This document shows, piece after piece, positions 52,905-61,314 of a DNA stretch of 64,000 nucleotides. Below the pieces are notes generated by a model that ran no database searches, was not told where the DNA came from, and saw nothing but the letters and a program-made list of their open reading frames with translations. The first letter of the stretch is position 1, and the number at the start of each line of letters is the position of its first letter. The DNA is taken from the NCBI GenBank assembly GCA_963821735.1, contig CAWGFK010000055.1:434001-498000 (forward strand), read 5' to 3'. Source of the DNA: Laspinema sp963821735 (GTDB lineage: Bacteria; Cyanobacteriota; Cyanobacteriia; Cyanobacteriales; Laspinemataceae). Both the position numbers and the translations under genes were made by a program.

Positions 52905-53053
52905 TTAATCTGACTCGTCAAACGCTTGACCTCATCGGCCATTTTTTCCGGTTCCCCTGACAGTGGAAATAACAAAATATTGTCAACCTTGGGATTCCTG
53001 ACTAATTCTTCTAAGCGATTAAATTGCCGTTCTGCAATGGAAATACCATCATA
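52905..53053 (-). pseudogene. Duplicated 3' end of the glycoside hydrolase gene (orphan fragment)
   Basis: A 149-base copy of 53994-54142, with about eight mismatches by eye. On the minus strand it encodes the last ~48 residues of the DUF4015-type protein (ERQFNRLEELVRNPKVDNIL to RLTSQIK) and keeps its own stop codon. It bounds, with the genuine gene end, a cassette of three small plus-strand genes. Confidence 0.85.
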
Positions 53054-53105
53054 ATCTGGTCCTATTACTTCACCAAACTAGAGGTTCAATCGTTTATTAT
53101 CCAAT

Positions 53106-53450
53106 ATGCAACTCCCCAATGCTCAAGCTGCATTTATCGATCTGGATAAACTGCGAAACTATAGTCTCAACAGCGAACATCATCGCGGCAAACACAAAGC
53201 CCGCTTATTTGCGTCAATCTTAGGATTAACCTATGACGATGCGGAAGAATTACAATATCTCTTAGCCGAAGCTGCCCAAAACTATGATGCTGTACCCACG
53301 GAGAACGATGAATATGGACAACGCTACTGTATTGATTTTGCAGTCACGCGCTTAGGTCAAACTGCGACCATTCGCAGCACTTGGATCGTCCGCATCTCGG
53401 AAACATTTCCTCGCTTAACCAGTTGTTATATCATCAAAACAAAACCATGA
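53106..53450 (+). CDS. DUF6883 domain-containing protein
   Basis: A 114-residue protein with the DUF6883 pattern: LPNAQAAFIDLDKLRNYSLN, HHRGKHKARLFASILGL, DAEELQYLLAEAAQNYDAV, then YGQRYCIDFAVTRLGQTATI and IRSTWIVRISETFPRLTSCY. Members are often coded beside DUF4926 proteins and have been suggested to be immunity or toxin-antitoxin-like partners, without proof that I know of. The stop overlaps the next start (ATGA), so translation is probably coupled. It is the first gene of the cassette flanked by a duplicated gene end. Confidence 0.78.
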   Translation: MQLPNAQAAFIDLDKLRNYSLNSEHHRGKHKARLFASILGLTYDDAEELQYLLAEAAQNYDAVPTENDEYGQRYCIDFAVTRLGQTATIRSTWIVRISETFPRLTSCYIIKTKP

Positions 53451-53671
53451 CTCTAACTCTCGAAACTTTCCAAATCTGTGATGTAATTGCTCTTTTAGAA
53501 GCCATCCCTGAACATCACTTAATTCCCGGTCAAGTGGGAACCATTGTAGAAGAACTCGCCCCCAATGTTTATGAAGTAGAGTTTATTGATGATGAAGGGC
53601 AAACCTATGCGATGCTACCCCTCCATGCTCATCAAATCCTGCGGCTTCACTATTCTCCGACTCAGCAATAA
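53447..53671 (+). CDS. DUF4926 domain-containing protein
   Basis: A 74-residue SH3-like barrel protein: FQICDVIALLEAIPEHHLIP, GQVGTIVEELAPNVYEVEFI, DDEGQTYAMLPLHAHQILRL, the DUF4926 signature. The ATG at 53447 overlaps the stop of the DUF6883 gene by ATGA. It is the usual neighbour of DUF6883 in cyanobacteria; the pair is likely to work together. Confidence 0.8.
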   Translation: MTLTLETFQICDVIALLEAIPEHHLIPGQVGTIVEELAPNVYEVEFIDDEGQTYAMLPLHAHQILRLHYSPTQQ

Positions 53672-53740
53672 GTAAAATATTCAGGAGATAGGGTCGGTCA
53701 GTTTTGACCCATGCAGAATATAGTAAGGAGAACTGGAAAA

Positions 53741-53956
53741 ATGACGAGTGGTTTAAAGAATCCTAGCCGTTACTACTTAGAACTCATCACAGCATTTCCC
53801 CCTCGCCCTATCACCAATGAGCTTGAATACCAAGCTACGCAAACCCAGATTAACAAAATTTTAGATAAGCCAGAATTAAACGCTGACGATCGCGCCTACC
53901 TGAAAATACTGGGTTTGACCATCTACGACTATGAAGAACAAACCGAATCATTTTGA
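53741..53956 (+). CDS. HigA-like antitoxin N-terminal fragment (short)
   Basis: A 71-residue protein with the opening of HigA-like, Xre-type antitoxins: YYLELITAFPPRPITNELEY, QINKILDKPELNADDRAYLK, ILGLTIYDYEEQTESF. The helix-turn-helix DNA-binding part that normally follows is missing, so it is either a truncated antitoxin or a short variant. AAGGAGA lies ten bases before the ATG. No toxin gene (RelE/HigB type) is present beside it. Confidence 0.55.
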   Translation: MTSGLKNPSRYYLELITAFPPRPITNELEYQATQTQINKILDKPELNADDRAYLKILGLTIYDYEEQTESF

Positions 53957-53989
53957 GGGTTGACTTTAACCCGTAAACTGCGATTGATT

Positions 53990-55292
53990 TTACTTAATCT
54001 TACTCGTCAAACGCTTGACCTCATCGGCCATTTTTTCCGGTTCCCCTGAAAGCGGAAATAACAAAATATTGTCCACTTTGGGATTCCTGACTAATTCTTC
54101 TAAGCGATTAAATTGCCGTTCAGTAATGGAAATGCCATCATAAGCCTCGACATAAGGGAGTTCTTCCGCGAAATTTTCTTCGGCATAGACTTGAATAAAC
54201 ACGCGATCGACTCCCCAGTTTTCCCAATCTGCTGCAAAGTAGCGTTTGGCCCAATAGGGGTTATGATGACAAATATCAAAACTCACTGATGGATTGGCGG
54301 CTTTTGTGGCTGAAATCGCTTTCTGAACAAAGTTGGTTAATTCCAGGGTGCGATCGACTTGACCGGGTAACTCAGCATGATACCCCAAATAATCATCCCA
54401 CTGCACGGCATCAATTGGTGGGATATTTGGTGACAAACTCGACTAAAATATTGGTGAAAAATTCCGCAACTTCGGGAATGCCGACATTCAAAACATAATG
54501 GTCTACTCCGGGATGAGTGCGGTCCACTCCGGCAACAATCCAGCCTCGCTGAACAGCTAAATCGAATGCCGGACTATTTTCATCTATTTTAATCCCTTTC
54601 TCAAAATAAGCATGGACTTCCATGTCATGTTTATGCGCTTCGTCAATTAACCAATCCAGCCATTTATCCTCAAATTCATTGGGACAACTCTCATAGCCAA
54701 ATTTGGCCTGCATAACTTCACTTTTGTACATGGTACAAGCATTTCCCCAGACGCCATGAATTAGGGTATTAATTCCGCGATCTCGATAATACCGCACCCG
54801 GGCTCTAATGGTTTCTTCCGTGGCATTATTAGTAACTTGGTAGCGACTAAAATAAATCCCTCGAATCGCTTTTTTTTCCCAAGGACTTTGAGGAGTGGAG
54901 GGGATGGGGGGATTTTCCGGTAAAGTCGCGGGTGGTTTAATTTCAGCAGTTGGTGTGGGGGGAGATGGATTAGAAATTGGGGCTTGGGGTAACTGGGGTT
55001 GTTGTGGGGTGGGTTCCGGAGTTGGGGTCGCCTCGGGCACATTCTGACTTACCTCCTCTGCATCCGCTGAATCAGACGCATTCAGAAAGGGGATTTTTTG
55101 CTGTAAATCTTCGGGGATAAATCGACTAATTTCTCCGGGAATATTTTCTCTGACATCCTCGGGTATGAATCGGCTGAGTTAAATGTTCTCGCTGAGTGAA
55201 TAAAACATAACCCCCACCTAAAATCAGGAGGATTACTGAAAACGGAATGCTGGCACATCCACATCCACTGGGTTCTTTCTTTTGGCGGGGCA
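53990..55292 (-). CDS. Putative glycoside hydrolase (DUF4015-type), frameshifted
   Basis: A membrane-anchored TIM-barrel-like protein, ~430 residues once repaired. The N-terminus PRQKKEPSGCGCASIPFSVI with one transmembrane helix (ILLILGGGYVLFTQREH) continues, after one extra base is skipped near 55176, as SRFIPEDVRENIPGEISRFI. A Pro-rich linker follows, then the catalytic domain: AIRGIYFSRYQVTNNATEET, RDRGINTLIHGVWGNAC, HDMEVHAYFEKG. A second extra base near 54415 separates EFVTKYPT from IDAVQWDDYLGYHAEL. The C-terminus reads VFIQVYAEENFAEEL and VDNILLFPLSGEPEKMADEV. The last 149 bases are duplicated at 52905-53053. Confidence 0.75.
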
Positions 55293-55492
55293 TAATCTAT
55301 TAACGAGTTAGGTAAGAGTTAATCGATTGAGTTTTAAAAGGTTTGATTGTAGCAAGGTTAGTGATGATTCAGGAGTGATTTAACTCAATTTTTGAATGAC
55401 TCCTGTAGTTTTAATGATAAGAGGCCGATCGCTACTTTGTCAAGACAGACCATTATTCCAAATCCAGGTCTGAGAAGTCATTTTCATCAAGT

Positions 55493-55560
55493 AGCCCGCG
55501 CAGGCGGGCTTTGTCTGTATAGCCCCACCCTTTAGGGTGCGGGTTTTTGCTCCAGAATTA
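55493..55560. repeat. CCCGCGCAGGCGGGC repeat module
   Basis: GTAGCCCGCGCAGGCGGGCT plus a CACCCTTTAGGGTGCGGG hairpin. Related pieces occur near 2910-2990 and 20451-20480. Confidence 0.65.
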
Positions 55561-55599
55561 GGCGCAACCCCCATCCCGTAAATCTACTCATTGACCCAC

Positions 55600-55619
55600 A
55601 AAAAAACCCCTATCGGGGC
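55600..55619 (-). terminator. Terminator of the adenosine deaminase gene
   Basis: On the minus strand CCCCGATAGGGG is followed by seven T. A second hairpin, TTTAGGGGTAATTCTG paired to CAGAATTGCCCCTAAA (55645-55679), overlaps the stop codon. Confidence 0.85.
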
Positions 55620-55675
55620 ATGATTGATGAGGATTCTATCCAAGATTTAGGGGTAATTCTGGATCAGAATTGCCC

Positions 55676-56717
55676 CTAAACTACGGGCATGACTGGCATA
55701 GATTCTGGCCTCAATAAATCCGTTAACATTTCGGCGGGGGGTTGCTGATAAGGCCATGCAAAGGCATGACGAAATGCCGCTTCCTGACAGGCTTGCATCT
55801 GGCGAAAATCAATAATATCTTGAGTTAATAGACTTTCGTACTCAAAGGGTAAGCGCATATCATGCAATCCGGCATTATCGGTACAAATTGCGATATCAAC
55901 CCCGGCATCAAAGCATCGGTCAAAGACGATTTTGAGGTCTTGGATATCCTGGAGGGTTCCAGTTTTAAAATAAGTGGTGGGACAGACTTCTAAACATTGT
56001 CCGCGACGGGCGACTTCAGGTAATAATTCCGGATGTTTTAAGGGAATTTGAATCCCATGTCCGATTCGCATTAAGTAGGGGAGGAGTTCCGGATGGCATC
56101 CGTCGGGGGTTTCGTAGAGGTGGCCGGTGGTATTTATACCCAGGTTACGGGCATAAGCGTAGAGTTTGACAAATTCATCGAGGCGATCGCCATAATGATT
56201 GTCCCCTCCCGCTACATCGATCGCACAGACATATTGCGGCATCTGACTCGCCAAGTCCACGATCGCCCGATTCACCTCATCCGGCAGTCGCGAATGCATA
56301 CAGAGAATTTGGCGGGTGACGATGGGATATTCCGGTAACTGGGACGCCTTGCCGACAACTTCTACAATTTCTGCCATGCGATCGATTCGCTGAGATTGAC
56401 TCAAATCATGGGGGGTCCGCAGGTAGGGGGTATAACGCAGTTCTAAATAGGCTAGATTCTCAAAAATATAGGCCCCCCGAATCAACCGATAGATAAAATA
56501 CGGGAGAGTTTCGACGCTTTGGACACTTTCCACCAGAGTGTGGAGTTCTAAATACTCATCGAGAGTATCTCGGGGTTTGGTGTAAAACTCTTCAAACCCT
56601 GGATATTCGGGAAAGCGCAGCGCCAGTTCGCGATCGTGACGCTGAAAGTATCGCCACAGGACCCGAGGGCACCACCGAACCTCCTAGATGTCGGTGCAGT
56701 TCAGCATATAAAGCCAC
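55676..56717 (-). CDS. Adenosine deaminase (frameshifted)
   Basis: An adenosine deaminase-family amidohydrolase of ~347 residues. The first metal-ligand stretch ALYAELHRHLGGSVVP starts at a GTG (56717) with AGAGGAG nine bases upstream. Removing one extra base near 56666 (GTGCCC[T]CGGGTCC on the coding strand) joins it to RVLWRYFQRHDRELALRFPE and EFYTKPRDTLDEYLELHTLV in the frame of the rest. The catalytic region follows: AIDVAGGDNHYGDRLDEFVK, GHLYETPDGCHPELLPYLM (zinc His), LEVCPTTYFKTGTLQDIQDL and AICTDNAGLHDM (Asp). It converts adenosine to inosine. Purine salvage genes cluster nearby. Confidence 0.88.
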
Positions 56718-56931
56718 AGCAGCTTCTCCTCTTCTGGATGGGTGAGGGGTCAATGAGTATCGGAGAGCTAATTAGATCTAGACTATCTAAAAGATGCACT
56801 CCGAGTCAAGCCCATTACGTTATATTTTAGTGTGATTTTTTGGAAACGGAAATTTAACAAAAATTAATTTGACAAGTGGTACGGGATCTGGAGATAATTG
56901 TCGATTGTGTAAACTTTAGCGAAAAAGACCC

Positions 56932-58261
56932 TTGGCTAACGTCGTTGTAATCGGTGCCCAGTGGGGCGATGAAGGAAAAGGCAAAGTTACCGATCTGTTG
57001 AGCAAGTCGGCAGATGTTGTAGTCCGTTACCAAGGGGGGGTCAACGCCGGTCACACGGTAGTAGTCAAGGACCAAACCTTCAAACTGCACCTGATTCCCT
57101 CTGGTATCCTTTATCCAGAAACCGAATGTATTATTGGTTCGGGAACGGTAATCGATCCAAAAACTTTAATTGAAGAACTCGATCGCCTCGAAGCGCTCAA
57201 TATTTCTACCCAGAACCTAATGATTTCCCAGACGGCTCATGTCACCATGCCGTACCATCGCCTCATCGATCAGGCATCGGAGGAGCGTCGGGGAAACCAC
57301 AAAATCGGCACAACCGGGCGCGGAATTGGCCCGACTTATGCCGATAAATCCGAACGGATTGGGATTCGCATTTTAGATTTAATCGACCCAGAGGGGCTAC
57401 GCAAGCAACTCAACTGGACGATTAACTATAAAAACGTGATTTTGGAGAAATTGTACGGTCTGCCTCCGCTTGATCCAGAGGCTGTGATCGATGAGTACGA
57501 GCAATACGCTCAACGTCTGCGTCCTCATGTTGTGGATGCCTCCCTGAAAATTTATGACGCAGTTCAAGAACGGCGCAATATTTTATTTGAAGGGGCGCAA
57601 GGGACCCTGCTGGACCTCGATCATGGGACTTATCCTTATGTCACCTCGTCCAACCCGGTAGCGGGTGGGGCCTGTGTGGGAGCCGGAGTCGGTCCGACGA
57701 TGATCGATCGCGTGATTGGTGTGGCGAAAGCCTATACCACCCGGGTCGGTGAAGGGCCTTTCCCCACGGAAATGACCGAGGGAATCGGAGATATCCTGTG
57801 CGATCGCGGTGCAGAATTCGGGACCACCACGGGCCGAAAACGCCGCTGTGGCTGGTTTGATGCCGTCATCGGTCGCTATGCAGTCCGCATTAACGGCATT
57901 GACTGTCTCGCCATTACCAAACTCGACGTCTTAGACGAACTCGACGAAATTAAAGTCTGCGTTGCCTACGAAATCGATGGCACCCGTTGCGATAATTTCC
58001 CCAGTAGTTCCCGTCTGTTTGCGCGGTGTAAACCCATTTATGAAACCCTTCCCGGTTGGCAGCAATCCACCATGAACTGTCGGACTTTGGAAGACTTACC
58101 CAAGCAAGCCCTAGACTACCTCAAATATCTTAGCCGAATTGATGGCGGCCCCGATCGCCGTGGTCTCCATTGGGGCCAGTCGTGACCAAACCATCATCGT
58201 TGAGGACCCCATTCACGGACCCAAACGCGGTCTTTTGGATGCCAACGGCACTCCCGTCTAA
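56932..58261 (+). CDS. purA: Adenylosuccinate synthase (frameshifted near the 3' end)
   Basis: PurA makes adenylosuccinate from IMP, aspartate and GTP. Motifs: VVVIGAQWGDEGKGKVTDLL (P-loop with catalytic Asp), YQGGVNAGHTVVVK (catalytic His), GIGPTYADK, EGAQGTLLDLDHGTYPYVTS, GTTTGRKRRCGWFDA, and TKLDVLDEL (guanine-binding TKxD). The frame is clean to LDYLKYL, then one extra base near 58132 (CTT[A]GCCGAA) diverts it to a stop at 58185. Removing it yields AELMAAPIAVVSIGASRDQT to GLLDANGTPV and the natural stop at 58261. The gene is essential, so a sequence error is likely. The start is TTG, seemingly without a strong ribosome binding site. Confidence 0.95.
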
Positions 58262-58298
58262 GCTCCGGTTTGACATCCTGAATAGGGAGATTTAAAAT

Positions 58299-58331
58299 AT
58301 ATTAAAAGGGGGGCTGTCCCCCTTTTAATGT
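58299..58331 (+). terminator. Terminator after purA
   Basis: ATTAAAAGGGGG / CCCCCTTTTAAT with a short GCTGT loop, 40 bases past the repaired purA stop. Strong stem, both arms AT- then GC-rich. Confidence 0.85.
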
Positions 58332-58394
58332 ATTGGACAGTAGAGGCATCCTGAGAAACATCGGGTTCGGATTGAGCAAAACAAGAGTGAATCA

Positions 58395-58604
58395 ATGCCT
58401 AGCGCCAAAGATTTAATCGATAAAATCAACCTTCATGAAGATTTAAAAATCTGGCTCATTCAAGAACTGCAAAAAGAAGGGATTGAATGCCGAGAAACCG
58501 ATTTTTATGATGAAAAAGGAGATATCAAAATAGTAAAGGATCGCGATTTAGCTAAGGCCCTAGAGGTGATTGCCAGAATTAAGCAACAAGTAGAAACTGA
58601 GTGA
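58395..58604 (+). CDS. Small hypothetical protein (first of a three-gene cluster)
   Basis: A 69-residue, charged, mostly helical protein: SAKDLIDKINLHEDLKIWLI, QELQKEGIECRETDFYDEKG, DRDLAKALEVIARIKQQVET. I recognise no family. Its stop overlaps the start of the next gene (TGATG), indicating translational coupling. Confidence 0.6.
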   Translation: MPSAKDLIDKINLHEDLKIWLIQELQKEGIECRETDFYDEKGDIKIVKDRDLAKALEVIARIKQQVETE

Positions 58605-58798
58605 TGAGTCACTACATTGAAATTAAAACTTTAAAAAATCTCTATCCCTACCAAGCTAGAAAAGTTATAAAAACTGGAACGGTTAAGGCAGTTGTGACCA
58701 CGGGAACTATCTCTACCGATGCTAAAACATTATTTGATGAAGCCGGTATCATCTGGATAGAAAAAATTCCTGAAAAAATGTTTAGGAAATCTACTTAA
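58604..58798 (+). CDS. Small hypothetical protein, Mrr/PD-(D/E)xK-like fragment
   Basis: A 64-residue protein: HYIEIKTLKNLYPYQARKVI, TVKAVVTTGTISTDAKTLF, DEAGIIWIEKIPEKMFRKST. The phrase AVVTTGTISTDAKTLFDEAG resembles the strand-helix after the catalytic site of Mrr-type PD-(D/E)xK proteins (where a similar ITT-T-F...A...A sequence occurs), but I see no catalytic D-(D/E)xK here. It is coupled to the previous gene by an overlapping TGATG. Probably an accessory or decayed protein; uncertain. Confidence 0.5.
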   Translation: MSHYIEIKTLKNLYPYQARKVIKTGTVKAVVTTGTISTDAKTLFDEAGIIWIEKIPEKMFRKST

Positions 58799-58848
58799 TA
58801 AAATTTAGTGAGCCAATAGAGTTAAAAACTGAGTTAGGAGAATCAACT

Positions 58849-59226
58849 ATGATGGAAATTATATTCTATCCTCAAAACGGCCAAGTAGAGCCGCAAGATG
58901 TAAAGGTCTCAAAAGAGTTTCTCCAGTGGTTAGCTGGCTCAAACTTTATGGCAGTCGGGACAGATTTACCCATAAAGATTAACATCCAGGGGGAAGAAGC
59001 GGAACTCCCCCTCATTAAGTTAGAGCAAGGGAAGAATAGTAATCGCCAATTCCTGAGCGATTTTCTGCGGGATGCGATTATCCTAGAAAGTGAAAAAATC
59101 ATTGAAAACCTGGGAGATGCTCCGTCCAAAGAGGAATATCAAAAACTGACCTATCCCTTGAAAAAACTGCATGAATTACGCCGCTGTGTCGAAAACGAAA
59201 CCTATCAATATCTCCAGCGGGCTTGA
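58849..59226 (+). CDS. Hypothetical protein (third of the cluster)
   Basis: A 125-residue acidic protein: EIIFYPQNGQVEPQDVKVSK, FLQWLAGSNFMAVGTDLPIK, QGEEAELPLIKLEQGKNSNR, ILESEKIIENLGDAPSKEEY, KKLHELRRCVENETYQYLQR. No family recognised. AGGAG lies eight bases before the first ATG (58849); a second ATG follows at once. It is 50 bases after the previous gene and likely co-transcribed with it. Confidence 0.6.
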   Translation: MMEIIFYPQNGQVEPQDVKVSKEFLQWLAGSNFMAVGTDLPIKINIQGEEAELPLIKLEQGKNSNRQFLSDFLRDAIILESEKIIENLGDAPSKEEYQKLTYPLKKLHELRRCVENETYQYLQRA

Positions 59227-59347
59227 ATATCTGTCCCCGCTGTTGATAGAATAGGAGGTTGCAGCGTTTTTCCCGGACCCTCGGGTGAAACCATGAACAA
59301 CATCCGATCCATTATTGATCGCTAACCCCTAACGAGTAACACCTAAA

Positions 59348-59959
59348 ATGACAGTCATCGTTGAATGCCAAAAACGCCACGAAGGAAGCAAACCCAAGGC
59401 CCTGCGACGGGAAGGATTGATTCCGGCGTCCCTGTATGGTCATCAAGGCAACGAATCCATTAGCCTGACGATTCCCGCCAAAGTTGCTGAAAAATTGCTT
59501 AAAGAAGCCTCGGTGAACAATACCTTGGTGGACCTCAATATCCCCGATCTTTCCTGGAAGGGTAAAACCATCCTCAGAGAAGTTCAGACTCATCCTTGGA
59601 AATCAACCTCCGTTTACCACATCAGCTTTTTTGCCGTGTCGGCAGGGACCAGCTTGGATTTGGTTGTGCCGCTACATTTGGTGGGAGAACCTTATGGGGT
59701 CACCCAGGAAGGGGGCGTCTTAGATATCATGATGACGGAACTCCCGATCCAATGTACTCGGGACAATATCCCGGATTCTATTGAAATTGACATTACGCAC
59801 CTCAAACTTGGGGATTCCTTGCAAGTGCACCAACTCCCCTTATCGGAAGGGGTAACGGCTCATGTTGAGGGGGAGCGCACCGTCTTGGCGATTCTCCAGT
59901 CCAGAAATAGCGAGAAATCCACTGGCGAAGAGGGTGCTGAGGAAGAAGTCACTGCATAG
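59348..59959 (+). CDS. rplY: 50S ribosomal protein L25 (CTC-type)
   Basis: A 203-residue L25/general stress protein CTC form. The N-terminal L25 domain is KALRREGLIPASLYG with the beta-barrel to SVYHISFFAV; the C-terminal TL5-like domain includes LHLVGEPYGVTQEGGVLDIM, IEIDITHLKLGDSLQVHQL and HVEGERTVLAI. It binds 5S rRNA in the large subunit. The acidic tail EEGAEEEVTA is normal for bacterial CTC proteins. Length fits the family. Confidence 0.92.
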   Translation: MTVIVECQKRHEGSKPKALRREGLIPASLYGHQGNESISLTIPAKVAEKLLKEASVNNTLVDLNIPDLSWKGKTILREVQTHPWKSTSVYHISFFAVSAGTSLDLVVPLHLVGEPYGVTQEGGVLDIMMTELPIQCTRDNIPDSIEIDITHLKLGDSLQVHQLPLSEGVTAHVEGERTVLAILQSRNSEKSTGEEGAEEEVTA

Positions 59960-60055
59960 TTGTATTCTAGTCTGTCGCTCCTGAGCAAGTCCCTGGGACT
60001 CGATATTCCTGGCCCAAGGCAACGGTTTTATCCGTCCAACCTCTGATTTTATAGA

Positions 60056-60100
60056 AGGAAAAAGGCAGGCAGGTTACTCCCTGTTGCCTTTTTCCTTTTT
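60056..60100 (+). terminator. Terminator after rplY
   Basis: A 13-bp stem AAGGAAAAAGGCA / TGCCTTTTTCCTT around GGCAGGTTACTCCCTGT, followed by a T-run. About 100 bases past the rplY stop. Confidence 0.85.
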
Positions 60101-60165
60101 GCTTTGTATCGTAGGGTTTAAGCCAACCTTTATTTTCCCTGATCGTCGTAAAACCTAACAAATTC

Positions 60166-61149
60166 ATGAGCAATTATCACGTTTATGGCATCGGCAATGC
60201 CTTGGTGGATATGGAATATGAAATATCCCCCGAACTCATGGCCCAGATGCAAATCGAGAAAGGAGTGATGACCTTAATCGAGGAAGATCGCCATCATTCC
60301 CTTCTTGAACAATTCAGCGATCGCCCTTGTAAAAAAAGCTGTGGGGGTTCAGCAGCGAATACGATTATCGCGGTCAGTCAATTCGGGGGAAAAGGCTTTT
60401 ATTCCTGTAAAGTTGCCCATGATGAAACCGGCACATTCTATCTGGAAGACCTCCTCCGCAACGGCGTAGAGACGAATTTACAACATCAAACTCGACCGGA
60501 AGGGGTAACCGGAAAATGTCTGGTGTTCGTCACCCCGGATGCCGATCGCACCATGAATACTTATTTAGGCATTACCGGCAGTTTTGGCACAACGGAACTG
60601 GTTCCCGACGCCATTGCTGCATCAGAATATCTCTACATTGAAGGCTATCTCGTCAGTTCCCCCACGGGACAAACTGCGGCGATTAAAGCCCGAGAAATCG
60701 CCAGTCAATCCGGAGTGAAAACTGCCCTGTCTCTCTCGGATATCAATATGGTGAAATTCTTTAAGTCGGGTTTAGTGGAGATGATTGGACCCGGACTTGA
60801 TTTTATCTTTGCCAACGAAAGTGAAGCCTTAACAATGGCTGAAACAGATAGCATTGATGGGGCCGTCGCCCATTTAAAAACCCTCGCCAAACGCTTTGCA
60901 ATTACCCTGGGTGCTAAAGGGTCTATCATTTTTGATGGGGAAAAACTGATTGAAATTTCTCCAATTTCCGTGCAGGCGATCGATACGGTGGGTGCAGGAG
61001 ATATGTATGCCGGAGCCTTTTTGTATGGGATGACTCATGGGATGAGTGATGCTGAAGCGGGAGAATTAGCAGCTAAAGCAGCAGGGCGAATTGTCACCAC
61101 CTACGGACCTCGGTTATCGAAAGAAGAGACGCGATCGCTCCTCAAATAG
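60166..61149 (+). CDS. Adenosine kinase (PfkB family)
   Basis: A 327-residue PfkB-family kinase of the adenosine/nucleoside kinase type. It has VYGIGNALVDMEYEIS, CGGSAANTIIAVSQFGGKG (substrate-binding lid region), and DTVGAGDMYAGAFLYGMTHG with the catalytic Asp (about residue 270), preceded by ITLGAKGSIIFDGEKL. It phosphorylates adenosine to AMP. The N-terminus SNYHVYGIGNALVDME is as expected for the cyanobacterial group. With adenosine deaminase, purA and the CNT transporter it forms a local set of purine-salvage functions. Confidence 0.9.
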   Translation: MSNYHVYGIGNALVDMEYEISPELMAQMQIEKGVMTLIEEDRHHSLLEQFSDRPCKKSCGGSAANTIIAVSQFGGKGFYSCKVAHDETGTFYLEDLLRNGVETNLQHQTRPEGVTGKCLVFVTPDADRTMNTYLGITGSFGTTELVPDAIAASEYLYIEGYLVSSPTGQTAAIKAREIASQSGVKTALSLSDINMVKFFKSGLVEMIGPGLDFIFANESEALTMAETDSIDGAVAHLKTLAKRFAITLGAKGSIIFDGEKLIEISPISVQAIDTVGAGDMYAGAFLYGMTHGMSDAEAGELAAKAAGRIVTTYGPRLSKEETRSLLK

Positions 61150-61170
61150 AAAAACAAAGGATAGTTGGCC

Positions 61171-61252
61171 CTCATCCCCAACTTCTCAATGGGAGAAGGG
61201 GAGCCGGATTCAAAGTCCCTCTCCCCGAAGGGAGAGGAAGGGTGAGGGTACA
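61171..61252. repeat. CCCTCATCCCC...GGGTGAGGG repeat
   Basis: CCCTCATCCCCAACTTCTCA at the left and CCGAAGGGAGAGGAAGGGTG at the right form an outer CCCTCA / TGAGGG pairing with an inner hairpin. Spacer repeat between two genes. Compare 3043-3082. Confidence 0.65.
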
Positions 61253-61314
61253 ATGGGAGGATAATTTATCCTTCCGCTTTCCCCGAAGCAGAATTAAGCA
61301 CAATGGAGGACAAG

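Noticed and set aside
53990..54436. Separate 148-residue protein next to the 209-residue Pro-rich protein
   Set aside because: The two are halves of one DUF4015-type protein separated by a single extra base near 54415. Merged into one gene.
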